Part shown: positions 39,663-48,700 of the stretch, piece by piece
Layout of the letters: each line of letters begins with the position of its first letter
Numbering within the stretch: position 1 is the stretch's first letter
DNA from: Chloroflexota bacterium
Lineage (GTDB): Bacteria; Chloroflexota; Dehalococcoidia; Lucifugimonadales; Australimonadaceae
Assembly: GCA_027618515.1 (NCBI GenBank)
Contig: JAQCEV010000003.1
Coordinates: forward strand, 1 to 64,000
DNA length: 64,000 nt
Reading direction: 5' to 3'
The notes under the pieces: model-generated
Told to the model about the DNA's origin: nothing
What the model saw: only the letters and a program-made list of their open reading frames with translations
Database searches by the model: none
Program-made: the position numbers and the translations under genes

Positions 39663-40100
39663 ATGCACGCAACTCGCACTGCCCTCGCACGCTGGCTGAT
39701 GAATCGGGTCGTCCCCGCCGTGTTCCCACGCGTGAACCCGCTGATCCTGCGCGTCCTGCAATCACCGCTGCACCCGCTGCTGAGTTGGTATGTTGCGGTC
39801 GTGCGCTTCGAGGGCAAGCGTACCGGGCGCAGCTATGACGTGCCCTTCGCGTACCACCGAGTCGATGAGCGTACGGTCGAGTGCCTCACCAATCGACGCT
39901 CCATCTGGTGGCGCAACCTACGAGGCGGCACGCAATCGTCGTTGCTCTTCAAAGGGCGCTGGATGCCTGCGCACGCCGAGAGCAGCGTGGACTTCACAGC
40001 AGTCGTCGGTGCCATGCATCGCCGTGATTGGCCACGGCGCCTGATCATGAACGTGCCGCCCACGGACGGCGTCGTCGTGTCCGTCACCGTGGATGTCTAG
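39663..40100 (+). CDS. Nitroreductase/deazaflavin-dependent-like family protein (DUF385 type)
   Basis: VVRFEGKRTGRSYDVPFAYHRVDERTVECLTN...WWRNLRGG. Confidence 0.6.
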   Translation: MHATRTALARWLMNRVVPAVFPRVNPLILRVLQSPLHPLLSWYVAVVRFEGKRTGRSYDVPFAYHRVDERTVECLTNRRSIWWRNLRGGTQSSLLFKGRWMPAHAESSVDFTAVVGAMHRRDWPRRLIMNVPPTDGVVVSVTVDV

Positions 40101-40109
40101 GTCAGACGT

Positions 40110-41522
40110 CTAGAGAGACGGCCTGCGCGTGTGCCAGTCCGTCGCCTGCTGGTAGGCGTGTGCAGCGCCGATAACCAGCGCGTCGCTGAAGCGCTTCCCC
40201 ACGAATTGTGCAGCCATGGGCAACCCTTGCTCAGAGAATCCCGTGGGCATCGTTATCGCTGGGAGGCCGTTCGGGTTAAACACCCGTGTCAGTCGCACCG
40301 TCTCCCGCGAAGGCATCTCACCGTTCGGCAGGCGTATCCCCTGGCCGTTGGCTGCAGGCGCTGGCGAAGGCGTCGTAGGCGCGACCAGCAGGTCGAACGT
40401 TTCGAACAGACTGGCGTAGCGCTCTTCGAAAAGCGCTCGTACGCGTTGTGCCTGAACGTACGCCGCGGCAGGCATGAAGAAACCCGCCTCGATCCGCCTG
40501 CGGATCACGGGGTGGTACAACTCAGGCGCTCGCTGGATCATCTCGTGGTGGTATGTGTTCGCCTCAGCGGTGGTGATCGTGAACTGCGCCGCCGCAAGAC
40601 GCTCCAGGTTGCCGATGGACACCGCCTCCGTGGCTGCACCCAGCGCTGATATCTGTGCCACCGCATCGTCGAACGCAACCTTTACCTCGGGAACCGTCAC
40701 GTCCCAGATGAAATCGTCTTGCAGCACGCCGATCCGAAGACCACTCAGGTCACCCCGCAGCCCTGCCAGGTAGTCCTCCGGGGCGTGGTTGGCTGAACCG
40801 GGATCCTTCGCGTCGTAGCCGACCATCGCGTTCATGGCAATGGCCACGTCCTCCGCCGTGTGCGCGAGCGGACCAACGTGGTCTAGGCTCCACGACAGCG
40901 GCGACACGCCGTACCTGCTCACCAAACCGTACGTTGGCTTGAGGCCGGTGAGCCCACACAGCGCGGCTGGCGCCCGCACAGAGCCTGCGGTGTCCGAACC
41001 CAATGCGATGGGCACCTGACCCGCCGCAACCGCTGCTCCCGAGCCGCTACTTGATCCGCCGGTGATGTGGTCGAGCCCCCACGGATTCTTGGGCGCACCG
41101 TAGATCGCGTTGTGCTCGGAGCCACCGTACGCGTACTCCACCATGTTGGTTTTGCCGAACGCGTACGCGCCCGCATCCTGCAGCTTGGCGACCACCGTCG
41201 CGTCTTCCGACGGCACGAAGTCTTTGGTGATCGCTGACCCGGAAGTCGTTCGCACTCCCTTGGTCCAGAACAGATCCTTAAGTCCCACGGGGATGCCGTG
41301 CAACGGCCCCTTGTAGTTGCCCGCTGCGATATCAGCCTCGGCCTGCTTGGCCGCTGCCCTCGACTGTTCAGGCAACTGCGTGATCCACGCGTTCAACTGC
41401 GGCTCCGTCGCGGCCGTCCGCTCGATGAACGCCTCTGCGACCTCGACGGGCGACACGTCCTTCGCTTTGATGCGCTTACCCAGCTCGGCAACCGTCATGG
41501 TAGTCAGCGATGAGTCTGCCAT
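40110..41522 (-). CDS. Amidase signature family enzyme (GatA/AtzE-like), second copy
   Basis: GGSSSGSGAAVAAGQVPIALGSDTAGSVRAPAALCGLTGLKPTYG. Confidence 0.9.
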   Translation of the reverse strand: MADSSLTTMTVAELGKRIKAKDVSPVEVAEAFIERTAATEPQLNAWITQLPEQSRAAAKQAEADIAAGNYKGPLHGIPVGLKDLFWTKGVRTTSGSAITKDFVPSEDATVVAKLQDAGAYAFGKTNMVEYAYGGSEHNAIYGAPKNPWGLDHITGGSSSGSGAAVAAGQVPIALGSDTAGSVRAPAALCGLTGLKPTYGLVSRYGVSPLSWSLDHVGPLAHTAEDVAIAMNAMVGYDAKDPGSANHAPEDYLAGLRGDLSGLRIGVLQDDFIWDVTVPEVKVAFDDAVAQISALGAATEAVSIGNLERLAAAQFTITTAEANTYHHEMIQRAPELYHPVIRRRIEAGFFMPAAAYVQAQRVRALFEERYASLFETFDLLVAPTTPSPAPAANGQGIRLPNGEMPSRETVRLTRVFNPNGLPAITMPTGFSEQGLPMAAQFVGKRFSDALVIGAAHAYQQATDWHTRRPSL

Positions 41523-41524
41523 CG

Positions 41525-41716
41525 TTAGACCTCACTTCCCGGCGCCCGGTATCCCGGCTCCAACCCGTCCGTCGGAGAATCAAACAGGATATCCATACGT
41601 CCGAGCATCAACTGCACATCGGGGAACAGATCGTCCAGGTGCGGATCAGCTGGGTCGAACCCTGCTTGGCGCGCCAGGATCAGGAACGTCTCTTTATCAA
41701 GCTCAGGTTGTGGCAT
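41525..41716 (-). CDS. Small GatC/AtzG-like partner protein of the second amidase
   Basis: MPQPELDKETFLILARQAGFDPADPHLDDLFPDVQLMLGRMDILFDSPTDGLEPGYRAPGSEV; 2 nt from amidase start. Confidence 0.6.
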   Translation of the reverse strand: MPQPELDKETFLILARQAGFDPADPHLDDLFPDVQLMLGRMDILFDSPTDGLEPGYRAPGSEV

Positions 41717-41813
41717 CGTCGTTTCCTCTTGCCGTGTTTCGTCTTGATCGGTTTGCAGGCCCGTGAGCCTAGCACCAGCACGATCCAGCCCACCCGGCTG
41801 GAATCTCCCTAGA

Positions 41814-42512
41814 CTACGCCCCGAGCGCCCCGTCGAGCATGTCGATCACAAACGATGTCGACTTCGCGACCCACCAGGAGGCGCTGTTCATGGACTCGCT
41901 GTGCTCTAGCTCCGTGTACGCGACGCATGCGTCCTCGACGCCGATGGCGTTGTAGCCGCAATCTCCCGCGTCGCGCGCTGCCGTCTCCACCGCCACGTTC
42001 GTGAGCAATCCCGCGACAACCACGTTCTCGATCCCCAAATTGCGCAGGTACTGATCCAGCGCTGACGTGGCGAACGGGCCAGCCGACGCCTTGTCGACCA
42101 GCAGGTCTGTGGGCTGCGCCAGTTCTTCGATAAGTTCAGTCTCCGGTGAGCCCGCCCAGAACAGGGGGGAACCCGGCGTACCTATCTGCTGACGACGCCA
42201 ATTCCACGCGGGCACGTCCCGCCCATCCTCCATTTGGAACGCCTGGCGGGTGAACACTACCTCCAGCGCGTGGCGACGGAACACCTCGATGAGCCGCACG
42301 ATGTTGGGGAGTACCACCGATTCGAGCCGACCGTAGTAGTAATCGCGCACGTCAGGGAACGCATCGAGCGCCAGGCCTACGCCCAGGCGCCGCTCCGTGT
42401 AGCCGCGCTGAACGTCGACCACCAGCAGCCCCGTGCGTGCCGGGTCGATCTCAAGGTCAGTGATATCGAAATGGCCCTCGCGCCGGATCGACCAAGGGAT
42501 CGTGATGCTCAC
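41814..42512 (-). CDS. Isochorismatase-fold protein with Ala in the usual nucleophile position
   Basis: TGLLVVDVQRGY...VVVAGLLTNVAVETAARDAGDCGYN. Confidence 0.8.
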   Translation of the reverse strand: MSITIPWSIRREGHFDITDLEIDPARTGLLVVDVQRGYTERRLGVGLALDAFPDVRDYYYGRLESVVLPNIVRLIEVFRRHALEVVFTRQAFQMEDGRDVPAWNWRRQQIGTPGSPLFWAGSPETELIEELAQPTDLLVDKASAGPFATSALDQYLRNLGIENVVVAGLLTNVAVETAARDAGDCGYNAIGVEDACVAYTELEHSESMNSASWWVAKSTSFVIDMLDGALGA

Positions 42513-43174
42513 TGCGCATCGCCTTGTGCAGTCGCCCCAGGTGACACGATTCCATCGAGTTCCGTCAGCAGTTCAGCCGTGTCCTTCACGGTGCCGAGCG
42601 CTCGGCGGAACGCCCGCATGGTCGCTTCGTGCAAGCGCTCGCTGGGATCCCAGCACGCGTCGTTGACCATCACCACGTTGTAGCCACGGTCGGCCGCCCC
42701 ACGTGCGGTGTTGTCCACGCAATGGTTCGTCGCCATACCGCACACGTACAAAGTCTCGATCTGGCGAGCGTGCAGGTACTGCTCCAGCCCCGTCGAATTG
42801 AACGCAGACGTTGAATTCTTGTCGATCACCATCTCGCTGCCGGTCGGTGTCAGCCGATCGATGATCGCCTGATTCTCGTGGCCCTTAAGCATGGTCTTGC
42901 CCGTGCCATCGCCCGAGCGAAGCCAAGCCTGCGCGCGCTTCGGGTGCATGTCGCGCCGGTCTTCCAGGAAGTACCCCACGCGGACAAAGATGTTCTCCAT
43001 GCCTTGGTCGCGAAAGAACCCGATCAGCTTCTCGCAGTTATCCGTCACCTCGCCGTAGTGGTCGGGATTCTGCATGTCCACGACCAACAACGCCGTGTGA
43101 TCTAGGTCGATCTCCAGTTCAGGAACGCTGTGCGGCCACGTCGAATCCGTCTGCCAAGCGATCGTCCCTCTCAC
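42509..43174 (-). CDS. Isochorismatase-family cysteine hydrolase
   Basis: TALLVVDMQNPD...LYVCGMATNHCVDNTARGAADRGYNVVMVNDAC. Confidence 0.85.
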   Translation of the reverse strand: MRGTIAWQTDSTWPHSVPELEIDLDHTALLVVDMQNPDHYGEVTDNCEKLIGFFRDQGMENIFVRVGYFLEDRRDMHPKRAQAWLRSGDGTGKTMLKGHENQAIIDRLTPTGSEMVIDKNSTSAFNSTGLEQYLHARQIETLYVCGMATNHCVDNTARGAADRGYNVVMVNDACWDPSERLHEATMRAFRRALGTVKDTAELLTELDGIVSPGATAQGDAQ

Positions 43175-43209
43175 GGCTCACCTCCCAGCGCTTGAATCCC
43201 TAGCTTGCA

Positions 43210-43243
43210 CGAGAGCCGGGGAGCCCGTCCTCCCCGGCTCTCG
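43210..43243. terminator. Perfect 13-bp hairpin between TPP enzyme and isochorismatase genes
   Basis: CGAGAGCCGGGGA-GCCCGTCC-TCCCCGGCTCTCG. Confidence 0.65.
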
Positions 43244-43280
43244 TATCACGTTCATCTCAACCCAAATCCTTCACCGGCTG

Positions 43281-43367
43281 CCGTCCCCAAACGCCGAGGC
43301 CAGGAATCATTCCAGGCCAACCCCACTGAACGTCGGGGTAGGCAAGTGGGCAAAGGGCTCGCCCTTT
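43281..43367. repeat. Dispersed intergenic repeat, copy 1 (partner at 52793-52879)
   Basis: acgccgaggccaggaatcattccaggccaaccccactgaacgtcggggtaggcaagtgggcaaagggctcgcccttt. Confidence 0.65.
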
Positions 43368-45147
43368 AGCGGGCCGTGGTGCGGATGTCGACAACCGCTG
43401 GCTTGCCGGACTCCACGACCTTGATCGCCTCTTCCAGAACCCCAGCCAGATCGTTCGGGTTCGTCACCGGCCCGAAACCTGCCACACCTTGGGACCTCGC
43501 CATCATCGCGAAATCGGGGGACGGCCCCTCGATCCGGATACCGATGCCCTTGTTCTCCACGGGCCGGTCACGCGCGATAGCCATGCGCTCCTGGTGGTCT
43601 TCGTCGTTGTAGTACGACTCATTGTTGTAGATCAACGCCAGCAGCGGGATGTCGTACTTCGCCGCGGTCCAAAGTGCACCGTTGGTCATGAAGAAATCAC
43701 CGTCACCGAATACACCTACGCACAACTTGCCGTCGCCCTTGTGGGCCAACGCACCGCCGATGGCCGTGGGTAGGCCAGAGCCCACTCCGCCCCCGCGTCC
43801 GCCGCTTAGCTCGTGGTCGGGCTCAGTGATGTCCAGGATGCCCCTCCAACGACCACCGTGGCTGTGAACCAGCGCCCACTCGCGTTCGGCCAGCTTCGCC
43901 TTGAGCTCACCGTAGAAGCGACCCGCCGCGATCGGCGTCGAGTCCCACTCGGCTGCGGCCCGGTCCGCGTTCTTCTGAGCAGCCTCGTTGTGCATCGCCG
44001 CAACCTTGGCTCGTCGAGCTTCAGCCTTGGCCGTGAAGTCGTCGCCCATGGCGCGCATCTCGCGGCACATGATCAGCAACTCCCGGATCGCCCCTGTCGT
44101 CTCCGCCGCGATGGGATTCACGACAGGCATGAGCCACATGTTGTCCGTCACCCAACTCTGCTTCTCGAACTCAAACATGCCGATATTGATGATCTTGCAG
44201 TCCTCGCTGATCGCGGGCTGCAACGCACCACGCTCGCGAACGTTCGGGCCCAACGGAACGCCAAGGCTCGGCACGTCCAGCGCCAAGACGACGTCTGCGT
44301 CCTTGAGCACCGCCTCGCGAACCTGCGTGGCATCGAGGTCGTGCGTGTTGGGGAAACTGAAGCGGTTAGTGTCGACGACCGCTGCTCCCAGCAACTCCGC
44401 CAGCTCGATGAGATCGTCGAGAGCCGTGCCGTGGGGGCTGATCTCGCCAGCGATGATCACGGGCCACTCGGCCTCGGCCAGCATGACCGCAGCATCGCGC
44501 AGTGCATCTAGGTTGGCGCGCGGTGGCGCTGGAGCCTTGAAGTTCGCCGCGTCCGGGATCATCGCCTGACCATCTAGGCGCTCCTCCTGGACATCGCTGT
44601 CCAAAGCAACGTACACGGGCCCCATGGGAACCGTCGTCGCGATCCGGTAGGCCCGCAAGAGCGAGTCCATGGACGCTTCCACGCTGAAGGGCTGGTCGTC
44701 GAACTTCACGAAGTCGCGAACCAACGCACCCTGCACGAGCGCCGTGTGAACCCAGTCCGTGGAGCGCCGGTTCGTCGCGTTCTGCGGGCCCGCGCCACCC
44801 AAGTTCAGGATCGGGGTGCGGTCGCACCAAGCGTTGAAGATGGCCATCGCAGCGTGCTGCAGGCCAACGACGTTGTGGATGCCCGTGGCCATGGGCTTGC
44901 CCGTGACCCGACCGTAGCCGTTGGCGATGGCAACCGCGATCTCCTCGTGGGAACACATGAGCATCTCAGGCCCACCGTCGCCGTAGTTGACCAATGAGTC
45001 GTGCAGTCCACGGTAGGATGCGCCAGGGTTCAGCGCGATGTACTTGATGCCCAAGGCGCGCAGGATGTCGACCATAACGTCTGATCCCCACACGGCGTTG
45101 GACGGAGTGGCTTTACCCAGACTCCCAGCTTGCTGGCTTTCTGTCAT
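43366..45147 (-). CDS. Thiamine pyrophosphate-dependent enzyme (acetolactate synthase/decarboxylase superfamily)
   Basis: SHEEIAVAIANGYGRVTGKPMATGIHNVVGLQHAAMAIFNA; GDGDFFMTNGALWTAAKYDIPLLALIYNNESYYND. Confidence 0.85.
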   Translation of the reverse strand: MTESQQAGSLGKATPSNAVWGSDVMVDILRALGIKYIALNPGASYRGLHDSLVNYGDGGPEMLMCSHEEIAVAIANGYGRVTGKPMATGIHNVVGLQHAAMAIFNAWCDRTPILNLGGAGPQNATNRRSTDWVHTALVQGALVRDFVKFDDQPFSVEASMDSLLRAYRIATTVPMGPVYVALDSDVQEERLDGQAMIPDAANFKAPAPPRANLDALRDAAVMLAEAEWPVIIAGEISPHGTALDDLIELAELLGAAVVDTNRFSFPNTHDLDATQVREAVLKDADVVLALDVPSLGVPLGPNVRERGALQPAISEDCKIINIGMFEFEKQSWVTDNMWLMPVVNPIAAETTGAIRELLIMCREMRAMGDDFTAKAEARRAKVAAMHNEAAQKNADRAAAEWDSTPIAAGRFYGELKAKLAEREWALVHSHGGRWRGILDITEPDHELSGGRGGGVGSGLPTAIGGALAHKGDGKLCVGVFGDGDFFMTNGALWTAAKYDIPLLALIYNNESYYNDEDHQERMAIARDRPVENKGIGIRIEGPSPDFAMMARSQGVAGFGPVTNPNDLAGVLEEAIKVVESGKPAVVDIRTTAR

Positions 45148-45260
45148 CAGTGCTCCCCTGGATTGCGATTCGGCCCACGCACCCGCAGACCGCGCCGGAT
45201 TCTAGCAGGGCGCGCCCTCCAATGGAGTGCTACGATTTCGCTGCTTCTCAAGGAGGGCTC

Positions 45261-45767
45261 ATGGATCGACTAACGATCGGGGATTCGTTACCAACGCTGA
45301 CGCTTCAGTTGATAGACGGCACGTCTATCAAGCTGCCCAGCGCGATTCCTACCCGCTTCCTGATACTCCAACTCTACCGTGGTACGTGGTGAACCAACTG
45401 CCGCCGCCAGTTGGCGGCCTATCAAGAAAAACTTCCAGAGTTGGCAGAACTCGGAATAACGGTCATCGCCGCTTCGGTTGATCCCATCGACGCTGTGCAA
45501 GCGATGGCTGCTGAGAACGGATTCACGTTCCCCCTCGCCTATGGGGTCACCGACGCCGATGTCGCCGCGCTGTTCCCCGAGCCGTGCGACGACCATCGCG
45601 GCCACTACTTCCAGCCCATGGAGTTCTTGGTGGCTAGCGACGGCGTGATCGCGGGGTCGCTCTACGCCAGCGGCGGGGTCGGTCGTATGGAGGTCGGGTC
45701 GGTCATCGATCTCATACGTGGCCGCGATCGCCGGGCCAACGAATCAGGCGCGAAGAACCAGGGCTAA
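45261..45767 (+). CDS. Putative selenocysteine-containing peroxiredoxin/AhpC-TSA-like protein (Sec44 encoded by TGA 45390-45392)
   Basis: Strong RBS AAGGAGG; MDRLTIGDSLPTLTLQLIDGTSIKLPSAIPTRFLILQLYRGTW-U-TNCRRQLAAYQEKLPELAELGITVIAASVDP...; both halves in one frame; U aligns with first Cys of WCxxC. Confidence 0.8.
45403..45418 (+). promoter_or_regulatory. Candidate bacterial SECIS hairpin
   Basis: GCCGCC-AGTT-GGCGGC, 6-bp stem; G in second loop position; 16 nt between TGA and loop. Confidence 0.6.
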
Positions 45768-45780
45768 CCCAGGTCCGCCC

Positions 45781-48700
45781 TTACGCGCTCGCCGTCGCGT
45801 CCTCGGTTGCATCACGCAAGATCGGCACGCCATCGCGGTAGAGCACCTCGTTGCCTAGCACTGCGGGAACCCGCGCGCCTGGCGTGATGATGCCCACGAG
45901 GTTCAGCGGGTCGCACGCTGATATGCGAATCACCTCGCCTGTCAGCTCACGTCGGTGCACCGCGCGCATAGCGTCGACCGCCTCTTGCAGGGCGAACTGC
46001 TCGCCTATCAGGCCTGCAACGAATCGACCGCCACGCACTTCGCCACGTGCCTCTGCACGACGGTACGCCCGCGCCAGCAGGTTCCACGGTGGCGCCATAG
46101 GCTCCCGCGCCACCAACTCCCGCGTGACGATTCCGTAGCGCCGCAACAGTTGTGCCGCTCGCGCCTCCAGAACGGTGTCCCCGTCGCCGACTTGCCGATC
46201 CCACTCACTCGGAGCCGATACTCGCAGGCCTACTTTGGCTGGGGCCTCGCTCACGGGTGCACCCGATGGCTGCGTCAGGAGCGACCAGCGGCTCCCGGTG
46301 CGCCCTGTGGTCGCGCCGATGCGGCCTCGACGCGTGAACCGAGAGCGCCGTTGCACCTTCTTGGTCAAGCCGGACACCAGCCCACGCAGCGCGCCGAATC
46401 CGTCCGCCGTCAGCATCCCAGCCGCGACCAGCACCCACACCGCGTCTTCGACCTCTGATGGCATTCGTCCCGTGCCCATGACGATGTCTGGCATGAACGA
46501 CGCCCCATGTGACGCGAGGTAATCACGCACGTCGGCAGGCGCTCCACGTAGCGCCATCTCATCGTTGGGCGCGTCCAGCAGCCACTCGACGTCTTCGCGC
46601 AATGCGATGGACACCGGTCCGTTACGCGACAGGCCTGACCCTGGCTGCTCAACACCGTTGCGCCGTGCGAACCTGCCCCACGCCAACTCCCCACCGAAGC
46701 AGAGCGCGTCCAGCGTACTCGTCTTGTAATCGCTCAACCGATAGGGGAGCAGCGCGCTCTCCCAACCTGCCGCTGCTGCCTCGAACCCTTGAAGCTGCTC
46801 CACGACCTCGATCATCCCCGCGTCCCCGCTGAGTCGCGAGCCTGGCGTGGCGTGCTGCCACTCCAGCAGGAAGCGGATCAAGCTCGCCGCCGGCACCGGC
46901 TCCACCGCCTTACGCAGCTTGCCCACCGTCGCGCGGTTGATGCGCGCCAAGATGCGTCTATCGCAGTATTCATCGTCAACGGCGTTCGGCCTAAACTTGC
47001 CGCGCAGCACGAGACCTTCGCGCTCTAGCGCAAGCAACCCCTGGTGCACCAATGACGTATCGATCGCCAGCGAGTCAGCCATCTCAGCGATGCTGAACGG
47101 CCCCGACGATTCAACGCGTCCTCGCAGTACTTCAGTAACAGCCGGTAGTTGAGCGACTTCAGGGTCGTCGTCTTCGCCGGGCGCCTCACCTGTCGGCAGC
47201 AGGTGCGCAGCCTTCACCAGCGCCGCGCGCTCCGCCGCTACCCAGAACGAACGTCCGCCAATCGCCAGCGTCTCTACCCTGTTATCGCCAGCCAGCGCGT
47301 CGTACCACGACTGCCACACGTCCCCGTCGTCGTGCTTCGCGACATCGCGATCGGTCAGTACGTTCAGCGACAACAATGCGTCGTGTAGCTCGTCAGCGTC
47401 ACGTACCGGGGGCCACGCGTATGCCTCCTCGGTCATGATCGCTTCTGGATCCAGCGTACCTAGATCGCGTTCGTCCTCAGGCAACGCCCGGCGCAGCGTC
47501 ACCGCGCGCGACCGGCGTTCCTCCAGCGGAGCGTCATCCAGGAACGCGTAGGGCATCGCGTTCAGCAGTTGGTGCGAGAACACCGATGGCTGCATCGTTT
47601 CCTTGCCGTACAGCTCGATCTCGCCTCGCTCTATGCGACCTATCACGCCTAGCATGCCCTCGAAATCCAACGCTTCGGTGAGGCAATCGCGGATCGTCTC
47701 GAACACCAGCGGGTGATCGGGGGGCACGATGTTCGCGCCTGCGGGCATGTTGTCCTGGCACGCAGCCGCGTCCGGGAAGACCGCCGCGAGCAGATCGTCC
47801 GATCGCATCCGCTGGATCGCCGTGGGCACGCGCCTGCCACCGACCTGGCGCAGCAACGCTAGCGATCGCGACGCCGTCCAGCGCCACCGTATCGGGAAGA
47901 TCGGCCCTTGGAGCAACGCCTGCAACAGCGTCTCCTTGGCCGTTGGCGTCTTCACGTACCGGAACACCTCTTCGACCGGGAACGAATGCTGCGGGCTCAA
48001 CGAGATGTTGATACCATCGTCGGTGGCTGCAGCCTGCAACTCGAAATTGAAGCCCACGCAGAAACGCTTGCGCAGCGCGAGACCCCAGGCTCGGTTGATC
48101 CGTGCGCCCAGAGGCGAGTGGATCACCAACTGCATACCGCCAGCGTCGTCGAAGAAGCGCTCTGCCACCAGCCGATCGCCCGTGGGCACGATGCCCAGCA
48201 CGCGCTTGCCCTCGGCCATGTACTCGACCGTCTGCTCAGCGACCTCCTGTGATGCGCCTTGCTCCATCACCCACGCCACCGCCGTGTCCGGCACCGACAG
48301 GCGCTCGTCGATCGCCTGTCGAACCGCAGAGACCTCAGCCGAGAGTTCGTTGGTTCGCCCTGGCGCCTCGCCCAGCCAGAAGGGGATCGTTGGCGCCATC
48401 CCGTGGGCCGATTCCACGCGCACCGCACCGGCCTCAACGCGTCTGATCTTCCATGGCGTATTGCCCAGCAAGAAGACGTCGCCCGCGTTGCTCTCGATGG
48501 CGAAGTCCTCGTTGACCGTGCCGACCATGCCGCCATCCGGCTCCGAGATGACCCGGTAGTCCGCCGTGTCCGGGATGGCCCCACCAGACGTTACAGAGGC
48601 GATACGTGCGCCTCTGCGCGCCTTCACCTTATGGTTGACTCCGTCGCGGTGCAGGTACGCCGTGCTGCGCCCCCAGCGCGTCGCGACGCCTTCCGACAGC

